Source: an uncultured Paraprevotella sp. (GTDB taxonomy: Bacteria > Bacteroidota > Bacteroidia > Bacteroidales > Bacteroidaceae). Taken from it: DNA of 64,000 nucleotides. Numbering within the stretch: the first letter of the stretch is position 1; each line of letters starts with the position of its first letter. Position numbers and translations under genes: made by a program. The stretch lies in contig URDY01000009.1 in assembly GCA_900546665.1 (NCBI GenBank), positions 54,976 through 118,975 on the forward strand, written 5' to 3'. This document shows, in pieces, positions 16,140 through 24,376 of the stretch. The notes under the pieces were generated by a model. The model saw only the letters and a program-made list of their open reading frames with translations, did not search any database and was not told the DNA's origin.

Positions 16140-17267
16140 TTATTGCGGAAAGATAATCAATTTTATATCCATTTCTGAAAGATTTTTAAGAAAATATCCA
16201 TAACGACTTATTTTAAAGATCTTGCTCCAGTTTAAAGTCGGTTGTCCAATACAGACTGTTGTGACATGGCGTTCACGACATACATTAAGAATAGCCTGTA
16301 TGATATTGGGTGATGCAACTTGTATCAATTCGCCACCCAGTTCGGTTACCAGTTTGAAATGGTTGAGCAGATGTCTCTGAACCGATAAATTGATTCTGTC
16401 GGGACTTTCAGAAGGTGTTTGAACGTATAAAGCCAGGAAATCGGTATTATATCGGGAAGCCAGTCGTGCGGTACGGCGTATGATATGTCTTGGTGTCTTT
16501 TCATTACTGCTTATACAAGCAAGATACAGTTCCCTATGAATGGCCTTCTCTTCCGGAATTACTTCTGTTTCAACTTTCTTCTCAACTCTGAATGCCACCT
16601 CCTTGAGAGCCAGTTCTCGTAGTTGAAGAATATTTTCTGTCTTGAAAAAATTATTAAGAGCAGTTTGAATTTTCTCTGTTTTATATATTTTTCCGGCTTT
16701 TAAGCGATTAATAAGCTCCTCTGCCGTCAGATCGATATTGACTACCTCATCCGCTTCCTCCAGAACCTTGTCTGGAATGCGTTCTTTCACTTCAATTCCG
16801 GCTATGCCTTTAATGTCCTCATTCAGACTTTCAATATGTTGGATGTTTACAGCAGATATGACATTGATTCCGGCCTCCAGAAGATCCATTACGTCTTGCC
16901 AGCGCTTTTCATTTCGGCAACCGTCAACATTGGTATGTGCAAGCTCATCCACTATTACCAACTCAGGATGCAACTGAAGAATGGCATCCAGGTCCATTTC
17001 CTCAAGTTCTTTTCCTTTATAAAATATTTTTTTTCGTGGAATGACTGGCAGTCCTTTCAGTAGTGCTTCTGTACCGGCCCGTCCGTGTGTCTCAACATAA
17101 CCGATCTGTACGTCAATTCCGTTATCCAGCATTTCATGAGCTTCTTGCAACATCTTATAGGTTTTACCTACACCGGCAATCATGCCAATGTAGATTTTAA
17201 AAGCACCTCTTTGCGAACGTTTTATCAGATTGAGGAAACGACATACGCTTTCTTCTTTATTCGTCAT
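16140..17267 (-). CDS. kdpD: KdpD-like cytosolic sensor (KdpD domain + USP), lacks kinase part
   Basis: 375 residues. Residues 20-230 match the KdpD sensor domain, with Walker A IGMIAGVGKTYK, the conserved VQIGYVETHGRAGTE, and Walker B ELVIVDELAHTNVDG. Residues about 245-375 are a universal-stress-protein-like domain. The protein ends there, so the four transmembrane helices, GAF and kinase domains of full-length KdpD (about 890 residues) are absent. The following gene supplies a kinase. It lies in the kdp operon between trkH and the kinase and should sense potassium status or turgor. Confidence 0.9.
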   Translation of the reverse strand: MTNKEESVCRFLNLIKRSQRGAFKIYIGMIAGVGKTYKMLQEAHEMLDNGIDVQIGYVETHGRAGTEALLKGLPVIPRKKIFYKGKELEEMDLDAILQLHPELVIVDELAHTNVDGCRNEKRWQDVMDLLEAGINVISAVNIQHIESLNEDIKGIAGIEVKERIPDKVLEEADEVVNIDLTAEELINRLKAGKIYKTEKIQTALNNFFKTENILQLRELALKEVAFRVEKKVETEVIPEEKAIHRELYLACISSNEKTPRHIIRRTARLASRYNTDFLALYVQTPSESPDRINLSVQRHLLNHFKLVTELGGELIQVASPNIIQAILNVCRERHVTTVCIGQPTLNWSKIFKISRYGYFLKNLSEMDIKLIIFPQ

Positions 17268-17334
17268 TATTTTTTATATGAATTGAAGATTCAGCATAAA
17301 GTATACAAATTTAAAATGATTTTATTGATTCATA

Positions 17335-18840
17335 TCAATAATCACTCCAAAAACGCTTATAAAATAAAAGCAGGATACCAAATATTTCCAGTCGCCCGAT
17401 AAGCATAAGAGCTGAAAGAATCCATTTTGCAGCATCGGGTAGGGCAGACCATGAAAAAACAGGTCCAAAGGCTCCAAGTCCAGGTCCGACATTGCCTATC
17501 GCAGACACAACCGTACTGAAAGACTCCGTTAGACCTACTCCCAGACACATCAGCAAAGTCCAGCCTATAAATATACATATCAAGTATGTGACAAAAAACG
17601 TATATACCAATGCCGACGTTTGCACTGAGACCTGACTGTTATTAATATGAACCGGTAAAACGGCTCTGGGATGCAATATTTGTTTAAACTGGTTCTTTAT
17701 ATTCTGAAACATGATCATTAAACGTAAGTTTTTAACCCCGCCACTCGTTGAACCTGTACAACCACCAGATATCATGGCAAAAACAAGTAACATCCAGGTA
17801 AATGAAGGCCACAAGTTATAATCGTCTGTAGCAAAACCACACGACGTGTGAGTAGTTGCTACTTGAAATAGAGCCTTACGAAATGCTGTTTCAAGATCAT
17901 AATAATCTGTTATAAATAGGGCGGATGTAATTATAAAAGTAAGTATTGCTATTGATGAAAGAAACCAGTGCAGTTCTCCATCTTTAAGCAATTTCTTATA
18001 TTTACCATTCAGTGCGAGATAATACAGGGAGAAATTAACACCGGATAGAATCATAAAGATAGATATGACATATTCCATATATGGTGAATTCCAATATGAT
18101 ATGCTATCTTGTTTAGTTGAAAATCCACCTGTTGCCGTAGTAGCAAACGATTGGCACAAGGCATCAAACAGATTCATGCCACCAAGCATCAATAATATGG
18201 TTTCCAGTAAAGTCAGTCCTATATAGATAATCCATAAGCAACGTGCCATAACCTTGATTTTAGGGTGGATTTTATCATGTGTGACCCCGGTTGCTTCTGA
18301 TAAGAAAAGCTGTTGGCTGCTGCCACTGAATAATGGAAGCAATGCTATGGTAAAAAGAACTATACCCAATCCTCCAATCAATTGCGTAAAACTGCGCCAA
18401 AAGAGTAGTCCATGTGGCAATGATTCTATATTATCCAGGATGGTAGCCCCAGTTGTAGTAAAACCCGACATGGTTTCAAAGAAAGCGTCTGCAATTGATG
18501 GTACGTACCCACTTAAATAGAAAGGTAACATCCCTAGAAGCGTAAATAATATCCAAGAAATACTTACTATACAATATCCGTCACGTCTGGAGATGCTGTT
18601 ACCTTTACGGTTGCCTGCCAGTACCATAATTCCGCCTATAACCATGTTGATTAACATGGTCCAGACAAAATGGATATAGCAACTTTCGTGATAAATAACC
18701 GAAACACCGGCACAGATGGCAAACAGTCCAGCTTCAACTAAAATCAGTATGCCCAAAACATAAGAAACTACTCCCCAATTAATAAGGTCGTCTTTCCTGT
18801 TTTTAAATGAAAATGAATTTGTCTGACAAGTATCCTTCAT
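17335..18840 (-). CDS. trkH: TrkH/KtrB-family potassium uptake protein
   Basis: 501 residues with about ten membrane segments. It has the repeated pore-loop motifs of the SKT family: SGFTTTGATIL, ATTATGGFST, TTHTSCGFATDD and AIGNVGPGLG. These line the potassium filter. It is located inside the kdp region, in the same orientation, 67 bp before kdpD, so low-affinity (Trk) and high-affinity (Kdp) uptake may share the sensor genes. No TrkA/KtrA subunit gene is seen in the window. A long inverted repeat lies upstream. Confidence 0.92.
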   Translation of the reverse strand: MKDTCQTNSFSFKNRKDDLINWGVVSYVLGILILVEAGLFAICAGVSVIYHESCYIHFVWTMLINMVIGGIMVLAGNRKGNSISRRDGYCIVSISWILFTLLGMLPFYLSGYVPSIADAFFETMSGFTTTGATILDNIESLPHGLLFWRSFTQLIGGLGIVLFTIALLPLFSGSSQQLFLSEATGVTHDKIHPKIKVMARCLWIIYIGLTLLETILLMLGGMNLFDALCQSFATTATGGFSTKQDSISYWNSPYMEYVISIFMILSGVNFSLYYLALNGKYKKLLKDGELHWFLSSIAILTFIITSALFITDYYDLETAFRKALFQVATTHTSCGFATDDYNLWPSFTWMLLVFAMISGGCTGSTSGGVKNLRLMIMFQNIKNQFKQILHPRAVLPVHINNSQVSVQTSALVYTFFVTYLICIFIGWTLLMCLGVGLTESFSTVVSAIGNVGPGLGAFGPVFSWSALPDAAKWILSALMLIGRLEIFGILLLFYKRFWSDY

Positions 18841-18950
18841 ATAACATATCTTTTATTGAATCATAGGCAAAATTCATGCCACAGAGAGGGAAAATTTATA
18901 ATTCGTTAATTTACAAAAAGTTATAAAAATGAGTTTTTTATTTAGACAAT

Positions 18951-18999
18951 TTACCCTTCTCATTATGATAAGCCTATACTTCCATAATGAGAAGGGTAA
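18951..18999. repeat. 17-bp perfect inverted repeat between kdp remnant and trkH
   Basis: The arm 18951-18967 is exactly complementary to 18983-18999 (TTACCCTTCTCATTATG), with a 15-bp loop. There is no clear T run on the minus side, so it may be a partial terminator or an mRNA 3'-end stabiliser separating kdpFABC from trkH. Confidence 0.65.
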
Positions 19000-19012
19000 C
19001 ACGGGCAAACTA

Positions 19013-19231
19013 TTAAAATCCCAGACTCAATCCTGCTACGAGGTAAATACGATCATACGTTGGTGCTACAATAGCTTGTATAAACACAGGAACTGAAAAT
19101 TTATCAGTAACGGTTATATCCTTATTGGCTTTTAAAGAAAAGTCTGTAAATGCAGCCTTATCATGGTAATATCCTTTCCATGGGGTAAAGCCTATTGCAG
19201 AAGTAAGTGTAATATCTGCCGAATAAACCTG
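19013..19231 (-). pseudogene. Truncated outer-membrane barrel (TorF/Gcw_chp-like) C-terminus
   Basis: About 72 codons immediately after kdpC read as amphipathic beta strands (ADITLTSAIGFTPWKGYYHD, then FSVPVFIQAIVAP) and finish LVAGLSLGF with a terminal Phe, typical of the last strand of an outer-membrane barrel. An in-frame stop at 19232-19234 lies directly before it and no start codon is usable. It is therefore the 3' end of a gene whose first part was deleted. Bacteroidetes kdp operons often carry a TorF-like putative porin at this place; the family call is from memory. Confidence 0.65.
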
Positions 19232-19235
19232 TTAT

Positions 19236-19823
19236 TTATTTGTTGATAGTCGGATTGGCTTCTTCCATAGCCACATTAAGTTTTAATACATTAATTTTTG
19301 CAGGGCCGAATAAGCCGAACAAAGGTTTTTCTGTCATCTTGTCGATAATGGCCTTAACATCAGATTCACTCATTCCTCTAGCCTTTGCAACCCGTTTTAC
19401 CTGTACATACGCACATTCAGGTGTTATGTCAGGATCAAGACCGGAAGCACTTGCGGTAACCATTTCTGCAGGAATATCTTCACGCTTCAAATACGGATGA
19501 TGAACCAGAAAAGTATCAATTCTTGCTTCTACCTCCGCAAGATATTCCTCATTAGTAACTCCCTTATTGCTACCGGCTGAACTTGTACCGTCATATCCGG
19601 AACCCGCACATGAAGGTCTGCCCCAGAAGAATACATCTTTAGTGAAGATTTGTCCGACGTTTGCCACACCTACAACCTTACCGTTGAGTTTCACCGTTTC
19701 AGCATTTCCTCCTTCACCAGGAGCTGCCAATTGTGCGAAAATCCATAATACCAATATATAACATACTGAAAAGAACACACAAAACACCAATGTGATTCGG
19801 ATTGATTTCATTAAATTTTTCAT
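19236..19823 (-). CDS. kdpC: Potassium-transporting ATPase subunit C
   Basis: 195 residues. One N-terminal membrane helix (about 11-31) is followed by a periplasmic domain with the KdpC signatures KDVFFWGRPSCAGSGYDGTS, AVTASASGLDP-like MVTASASGLDPDITP and VKRVAKARGMS. KdpC stabilises the KdpFABC complex and assists potassium binding by KdpA. It starts 24 bp after kdpB. Length is normal for the family. The gene directly after it is a truncated barrel. Confidence 0.95.
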   Translation of the reverse strand: MKNLMKSIRITLVFCVFFSVCYILVLWIFAQLAAPGEGGNAETVKLNGKVVGVANVGQIFTKDVFFWGRPSCAGSGYDGTSSAGSNKGVTNEEYLAEVEARIDTFLVHHPYLKREDIPAEMVTASASGLDPDITPECAYVQVKRVAKARGMSESDVKAIIDKMTEKPLFGLFGPAKINVLKLNVAMEEANPTINK

Positions 19824-19847
19824 AACCTTCTTTTTTTGTTTTTATTA

Positions 19848-21884
19848 TTAGAAAAATAATCCTACGAATAAATCTATAAGTTTGATACCCACGAAAGGTG
19901 CAATAATACCACCCACGCCATAGATAAGCAGGTTCCTGCGGAGTAGAGCGCTGGCTCCGATCGGCTTGTATTCAACTCCCTTAAGAGCCAAAGGTATCAG
20001 AACAGGGATAATTATGGCATTGAATATGATAGCCGAAAGTATTGCACTTTCAGGACTATGCAATCCCATAATGTTAAGTGCTCCCAGCTGTGGAACGGAA
20101 GCCATAAACAATGCAGGGATTATAGCAAAGTATTTGGCAACATCGTTGGCAATAGAAAATGTGGTCAGCGTACCACGCGTCATAAGCAACTGTTTACCTA
20201 TTTCTACAATCTCGATAAGTTTTGTCGGATCGTTGTCAAGGTCAACCATGTTGCCGGCTTCCTTTGCAGCCTGAGTACCACTATTCATGGCTACACCCAC
20301 ATTAGCCTGTGCAAGAGCCGGTGCGTCGTTTGTTCCGTCACCCATCATTGCAACCAGCTTGCCTGCTGCCTGTTCCTTCTTAATGTAATTCATCTTATCT
20401 TCCGGTTTGGCTTCCGCAATAAAATCATCTACTCCGGCTTTCTCTGCAATATACTTTGCTGTCAAAGGATTATCGCCTGTAACCATTACCGTCTTTACAC
20501 CCATCCTGCGCAGACGTTCAAAACGCTCCTCAATGCCCGGCTTGATAATATCCTGCAACTCGATTACTCCGGCTATTTCCTTATTGACACATACCACCAA
20601 TGGAGTTCCGCCGTTGCTGGTAATTCGTCTGATGATTTCCTCTGTTTCTTTGGGAAACTCATTCCCCGCTTCGCTTACCATATTACGAATTGCGTCAAAG
20701 GCTCCTTTCCGGATTTGAGTACCATCTTTCAAGTTTATTCCTGAACATTTCGTTTCAGCCGTAAACCTGATCATGTGAGCTCCTTCCGTGTTTAAGTTAT
20801 GCATACGCAATCCTTGTTCACGTCCTAACTCTATAATAGATTTGCCCTCCGGTGTATCATCAGAAACAGAAGACAGCATACACGCTTCAATAAAACTGCG
20901 TTTGTCGAGGCCTGTTACCGGATAAAAATCCGTTGCTTTGCGGTTACCTATTGTTATGGTTCCGGTTTTGTCCAAAAGAAGTGTATCTACATCGCCTGCT
21001 GTTTCAACCGCTTTACCGGATTTGGTGATTACATTGGCACGTAACGCACGATCCATTCCGGCTATGCCTATGGCAGAAAGCAAACCACCAATCGTAGTAG
21101 GAATCAAACATACGAAAAGTGAAAGGAAAGCAGCAATGGTAATGACAGTATTGGAGTAGTCGGCCATCGGCTTAAGCGTGATACAGACCACAAGGAATAC
21201 CAACGTAAATACGGCCAAAAGAATGGTAAGAGCTATCTCATTCGGTGTCTTCTGACGACTTGCCCCTTCTACCAATGCGATCATCTTATCTAGAAAGCTT
21301 TCTCCGGGCTGAGTAGTCACAACAACCTTAATATGATCCGAAAGGACTTTAGTACCACCCGTCACAGAGCTCTTGTCGCCGCCAGCTTCACGAATGACTG
21401 GAGCCGATTCGCCCGTGATGGCACTTTCATCAATTGATGCCAGACCCTCTATGATCTCACCGTCAGCAGGAATGACATCACCTGCTTCACATACAAATAC
21501 GTCACCTTTTTTAAGCTGTGAACTGCTCACCGTCTTTACTTTATCGTTTACAATAAGCCGTACCGGAGTCTCCTCACGGGTCTTGCGCAAACTGTCTGCC
21601 TGAGCTTTGCCTCTGGCTTCGGCTATTGCTTCCGCAAAGTTGGCGAACAACAACGTAAGAAAAAGGATCATAAATACCCATAGATTATAAACAAATGAAC
21701 CTTGCGATGTGCTGAATACCGAATAGACCGTTACGAACAACATAATCAATGTTGAAACTTCCACTGTAAACATGATTGGGTTCTTAATCATCATTTTCGG
21801 ATTCAGCTTTACAAATGACTGTTTCAGGCTTTCTTTGACCTGATCCTTTTGAAACAGTGATGTATTTTGATTTTTTGAGTTCAT
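19848..21884 (-). CDS. kdpB: Potassium-transporting P-type ATPase subunit B
   Basis: 678 residues, the usual length. It contains the TGES actuator loop (ESAITGESAPV), the phosphorylation site DKTGTITIGN, the nucleotide-binding segment and the hinge MVTGDNPLTAKYIAEKAGVD followed by MMGDGTNDAPALAQANVG. It couples ATP hydrolysis to potassium import through KdpA in the inner membrane. It lies 82 bp after kdpA and 24 bp before kdpC, in the standard kdpABC order. Confidence 0.97.
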   Translation of the reverse strand: MNSKNQNTSLFQKDQVKESLKQSFVKLNPKMMIKNPIMFTVEVSTLIMLFVTVYSVFSTSQGSFVYNLWVFMILFLTLLFANFAEAIAEARGKAQADSLRKTREETPVRLIVNDKVKTVSSSQLKKGDVFVCEAGDVIPADGEIIEGLASIDESAITGESAPVIREAGGDKSSVTGGTKVLSDHIKVVVTTQPGESFLDKMIALVEGASRQKTPNEIALTILLAVFTLVFLVVCITLKPMADYSNTVITIAAFLSLFVCLIPTTIGGLLSAIGIAGMDRALRANVITKSGKAVETAGDVDTLLLDKTGTITIGNRKATDFYPVTGLDKRSFIEACMLSSVSDDTPEGKSIIELGREQGLRMHNLNTEGAHMIRFTAETKCSGINLKDGTQIRKGAFDAIRNMVSEAGNEFPKETEEIIRRITSNGGTPLVVCVNKEIAGVIELQDIIKPGIEERFERLRRMGVKTVMVTGDNPLTAKYIAEKAGVDDFIAEAKPEDKMNYIKKEQAAGKLVAMMGDGTNDAPALAQANVGVAMNSGTQAAKEAGNMVDLDNDPTKLIEIVEIGKQLLMTRGTLTTFSIANDVAKYFAIIPALFMASVPQLGALNIMGLHSPESAILSAIIFNAIIIPVLIPLALKGVEYKPIGASALLRRNLLIYGVGGIIAPFVGIKLIDLFVGLFF

Positions 21885-21966
21885 ATCCTAAAATTTTTGT
21901 TTATCAGTTGAGAATAGAACTGACTGTTTTTAAAGTTCTATTTATATTTGTTTTTATAGTCTTGAA

Positions 21967-23673
21967 TTACAAAGAAAAATGTTCAGCTATTGTACTTAAT
22001 GCCTGCGCAGGGAAAAATGACAGTGCCGCAACGATAAATATCACCGCAAAAGTCACCACTCCGAATGTTACAGTATCTGTTTGAAGAGTTCCGGCGCTTT
22101 CCGGTATATATTTCTTTTGTGCCAGGAGTCCTGCTATTGCAACCTGTCCGATGATAGGTATGAATCGGCTTAATATTAATACAATACCACATGATACATT
22201 CCAGAACCAGGTATTGTCACCAAGGCCTTCGAAACCAGAACCATTGTTGGCTGCACATGAAGTAAACTCATATAGCATTTCTCCTAGTCCGTGAAAACCT
22301 GGATTGTTCAGCCAGCCGCCTTCACCTTCTACAAATGCAGGAGCATGAACATACAGATAGGCAGCAAGAGCCGTACCGACAAGTATGACAAACGGATGGA
22401 GCAGTGCTACTATTGAAGCGATCTTCATTTCTTTGGCTTCGACTTTGTGACACATGAATTCCGGCGTACGTCCTACCATCAATCCACTGATGAAAACAGC
22501 TATAATGATGAATGTAAAGTAGTTCATCCAACCGACTCCGACACCGCCAAACCATGTATTAATCTGCATGTTAAGCATTTCAATCATTCCGGAAAGGGGC
22601 ATTGTGGAATCGTGCATGCCATTTACAGAACCATTAGATGTAACGGTCGTCACCACACTCCAAAGACCGGTTGCACCCGCTCCAAGTCGAACCTCCTTGC
22701 CTTCCATGGCTCCGCCATCCTGCGCTATACCCATTGCGTCAATTCGCGGATTACCACCCGTTTCCTGAGATACATTGATACATACACCTATAAGGAAAGC
22801 TGCCAACATTACACCATATATACTATAACCCAACTTCTTACGGTTTACATAAAAACCAAATGCAAATACCATTGCCATAGGGATCATAAGAATGGAGCAG
22901 CATTCAATCATGTTCGACAAATAGGTAGGATTTTCCAACGGATGGGAAGAGTTCACACCATAATATCCACCTCCGTTAGTACCTAACTGTTTGATGGGAA
23001 CGACAGCTGCAGCTGGTCCTTGTGATATGCTTTGAGGATTACCTTCAAGGGTAGTGATTTCCATCTTGCCATCAAATCCCATAGGTATTCCTTGTGTAAT
23101 AAGTATAAAACCAACCACAAGTGATAACGGAAGAAGGATACGTGTACAGCTCAGTACAAGATACTTCCAGAAGTTACCAATAGTTTGGGTTGTTTTTTCA
23201 CCAAGAGCTTTCATGATACCTGCCATAGCAGCCATACCGGTAGCCGCTGTTACAAACTGGAACAACATGATGACAAACAATTGTGTGAAATAAGTAAGAC
23301 CGGTTTCGCCGCTATAATGTTGTTCGTTACAGTTTACCATAAAGGAAATACAGGTATTGAAGGCCTGATGTGCCGTCTGACCGATATTCCCGTCCGGATT
23401 TAAAGGTAAGCAACCTTGGATGACAAGCAGAATCATTCCCCAAACGAACCAAAATGCATTTACGACAAGTAAAGCTCTCAAAAACTGTTTCCAGTTCATT
23501 TCTTCCTCCGGATTGATTCCTGAAAGACGGAATATCAGATTTTCCACCGGATTCATGAAGTCACTCCAGACTTTGTTACCTTTATAAACTTTTGCAATAT
23601 ATTTTCCCAATGGATAACTTAAGGTTATCATTAGAATAATTTGTGTTATGACACCCAATATTTCAGTATTCAT
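21967..23673 (-). CDS. kdpA: Potassium-transporting ATPase subunit A
   Basis: 568 residues with about ten membrane helices. It has four SKT-like pore loops, including VTAATGMAAMAGIMKALGEK, LGTNGGGYYGVNSSHPLENP and SCAANNGSGFEGLGDNTWFW. It forms the potassium-selective channel-like subunit of KdpFABC in the inner membrane. Like most genes here it lacks a Shine-Dalgarno sequence. It lies 59 bp after kdpF. Confidence 0.97.
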   Translation of the reverse strand: MNTEILGVITQIILMITLSYPLGKYIAKVYKGNKVWSDFMNPVENLIFRLSGINPEEEMNWKQFLRALLVVNAFWFVWGMILLVIQGCLPLNPDGNIGQTAHQAFNTCISFMVNCNEQHYSGETGLTYFTQLFVIMLFQFVTAATGMAAMAGIMKALGEKTTQTIGNFWKYLVLSCTRILLPLSLVVGFILITQGIPMGFDGKMEITTLEGNPQSISQGPAAAVVPIKQLGTNGGGYYGVNSSHPLENPTYLSNMIECCSILMIPMAMVFAFGFYVNRKKLGYSIYGVMLAAFLIGVCINVSQETGGNPRIDAMGIAQDGGAMEGKEVRLGAGATGLWSVVTTVTSNGSVNGMHDSTMPLSGMIEMLNMQINTWFGGVGVGWMNYFTFIIIAVFISGLMVGRTPEFMCHKVEAKEMKIASIVALLHPFVILVGTALAAYLYVHAPAFVEGEGGWLNNPGFHGLGEMLYEFTSCAANNGSGFEGLGDNTWFWNVSCGIVLILSRFIPIIGQVAIAGLLAQKKYIPESAGTLQTDTVTFGVVTFAVIFIVAALSFFPAQALSTIAEHFSL

Positions 23674-23732
23674 TTTTTGATTGTTTTTTTATTATAGACA
23701 GTCTTTATATAATACGTTGTCAACTCATGCGT

Positions 23733-23813
23733 TTAGAACTTTTCCGGTTTGACCAAAACATACATTAAATAGCCAAACATGATAATACCTGCAATAAATA
23801 ATACTGTGTACAT
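23733..23813 (-). CDS. kdpF: Potassium-transporting ATPase subunit F
   Basis: 26 residues: MYTVLFIAGIIMFGYLMYVL plus VKPEKF. A single membrane helix with the Y-L-x-Y-x-L pattern and an EKF-like end, as in KdpF of other bacteria, located directly before kdpA. KdpF is a lipid-like stabiliser of the complex. Its start is preceded by AGGAGG at 23822-23827 with 8 nt spacing. This is a strong Shine-Dalgarno sequence, unusual in this window and good support for a gene this small. Confidence 0.88.
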   Translation of the reverse strand: MYTVLFIAGIIMFGYLMYVLVKPEKF

Positions 23814-23821
23814 AAATTTTG

Positions 23822-23827
23822 CCTCCT
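23822..23827 (-). promoter_or_regulatory. kdpF: Shine-Dalgarno sequence of kdpF
   Basis: AGGAGG on the minus strand sits 8 nt before the kdpF ATG. Bacteroidetes rarely use such sites, so it is notable and fixes the start. Confidence 0.75.
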
Positions 23828-23834
23828 TTCCATT

Positions 23835-23933
23835 TTAAATGTTTTCAAACCAGTCAATACATTTTTCAAATAACCAGAAGCAGCCCATACCCATTAGCAT
23901 GCAGACTGCAAAACCAACTGTAAATAGTTCCAT
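23835..23933 (-). CDS. 32-residue single-helix membrane peptide preceding kdpF
   Basis: An ORF of 32 codons (MELFTVGFAVCMLMGMGCFW, then LFEKCIDWFENI) begins about 22 nt after the predicted sigma-54 transcription start and ends 21 nt before the kdpF ATG. It is one hydrophobic helix with an amphipathic acidic end and three cysteines. Its position as first gene of the kdp transcript and its protein-like composition support translation. I do not recognise a family. It could be a further small subunit or a regulator of KdpFABC. Confidence 0.6.
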   Translation of the reverse strand: MELFTVGFAVCMLMGMGCFWLFEKCIDWFENI

Positions 23934-23965
23934 GTTTTTTTATGTTTAAAGTTCGTTTTTACTTG

Positions 23966-23981
23966 TGCAATAGGTATGCCA
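23966..23981 (-). promoter_or_regulatory. Sigma-54 promoter of the kdp operon
   Basis: On the minus strand TGGCATACCTATTGCA fits TGGCAYRN4TTGCW at every fixed position, with GG and GC ten bases apart (-24/-12). Transcription would start near 23955, about 22 nt before the first small gene. The convergent NtrC-type regulator with a GAFTGA loop is the expected activator. Confidence 0.8.
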
Positions 23982-24279
23982 TATTATGACGCAAAATAAT
24001 AATATGCTGATTTCTAGTGAAATAAAAAATAATATTCTTCGAATAAAATTATTAATACCTTATCATTTTGAAAAAGTTCATTACTATAATGATATACTGT
24101 TTTAGGGATGTAGGTGCAATATCATTGCAGCAATGGCTGGATTTTTGCAAGGTATATATCCACAGACAATATAATGATTTGAAATGGCTAATATCTGACC
24201 GGAAGTCAATATGACGGATCGTTTGCCTGAATTTGTCGGGAGAACAGACGCCCTTACAAATCAGCAAGATATTTGCTAC
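23982..24279. other. Upstream region of the kdp promoter with possible activator site
   Basis: No gene is supported here. TGCAAT ATC ATTGCA at 24115-24129 is a 6-bp inverted repeat about 135 bp upstream of the sigma-54 promoter, a usual distance for an enhancer-type binding site of an NtrC-family protein. Confidence 0.4.
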
Positions 24280-24336
24280 AAAAAGAAAAACCCGTTGGCA
24301 GAATTAAATTTTTGCAAATTTAATTCTGCCAACGGG
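24280..24336 (-). terminator. Strong intrinsic terminator
   Basis: A perfect 21-bp stem (24291-24311 with 24316-24336) and 4-nt loop; on the minus strand it is followed by TTTTTCTTTTT. It ends the transcript of the duplicated lipoprotein gene. Confidence 0.85.
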
Positions 24337-24376
24337 TATATATCATGTCGTTTTTAGAGGTAAGTGTAGTTTCTGA

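Noticed and set aside
24115..24129. Second sigma-54 promoter at TGCAAT ATC ATTGCA
   Set aside because: It lacks the GG and GC pair at ten-base spacing; kept only as a possible activator site.
24052..24267. 71-codon minus-strand frame between the kdp promoter and the terminator
   Set aside because: No protein-like pattern or start signal; the interval is better read as the upstream control region of kdp.
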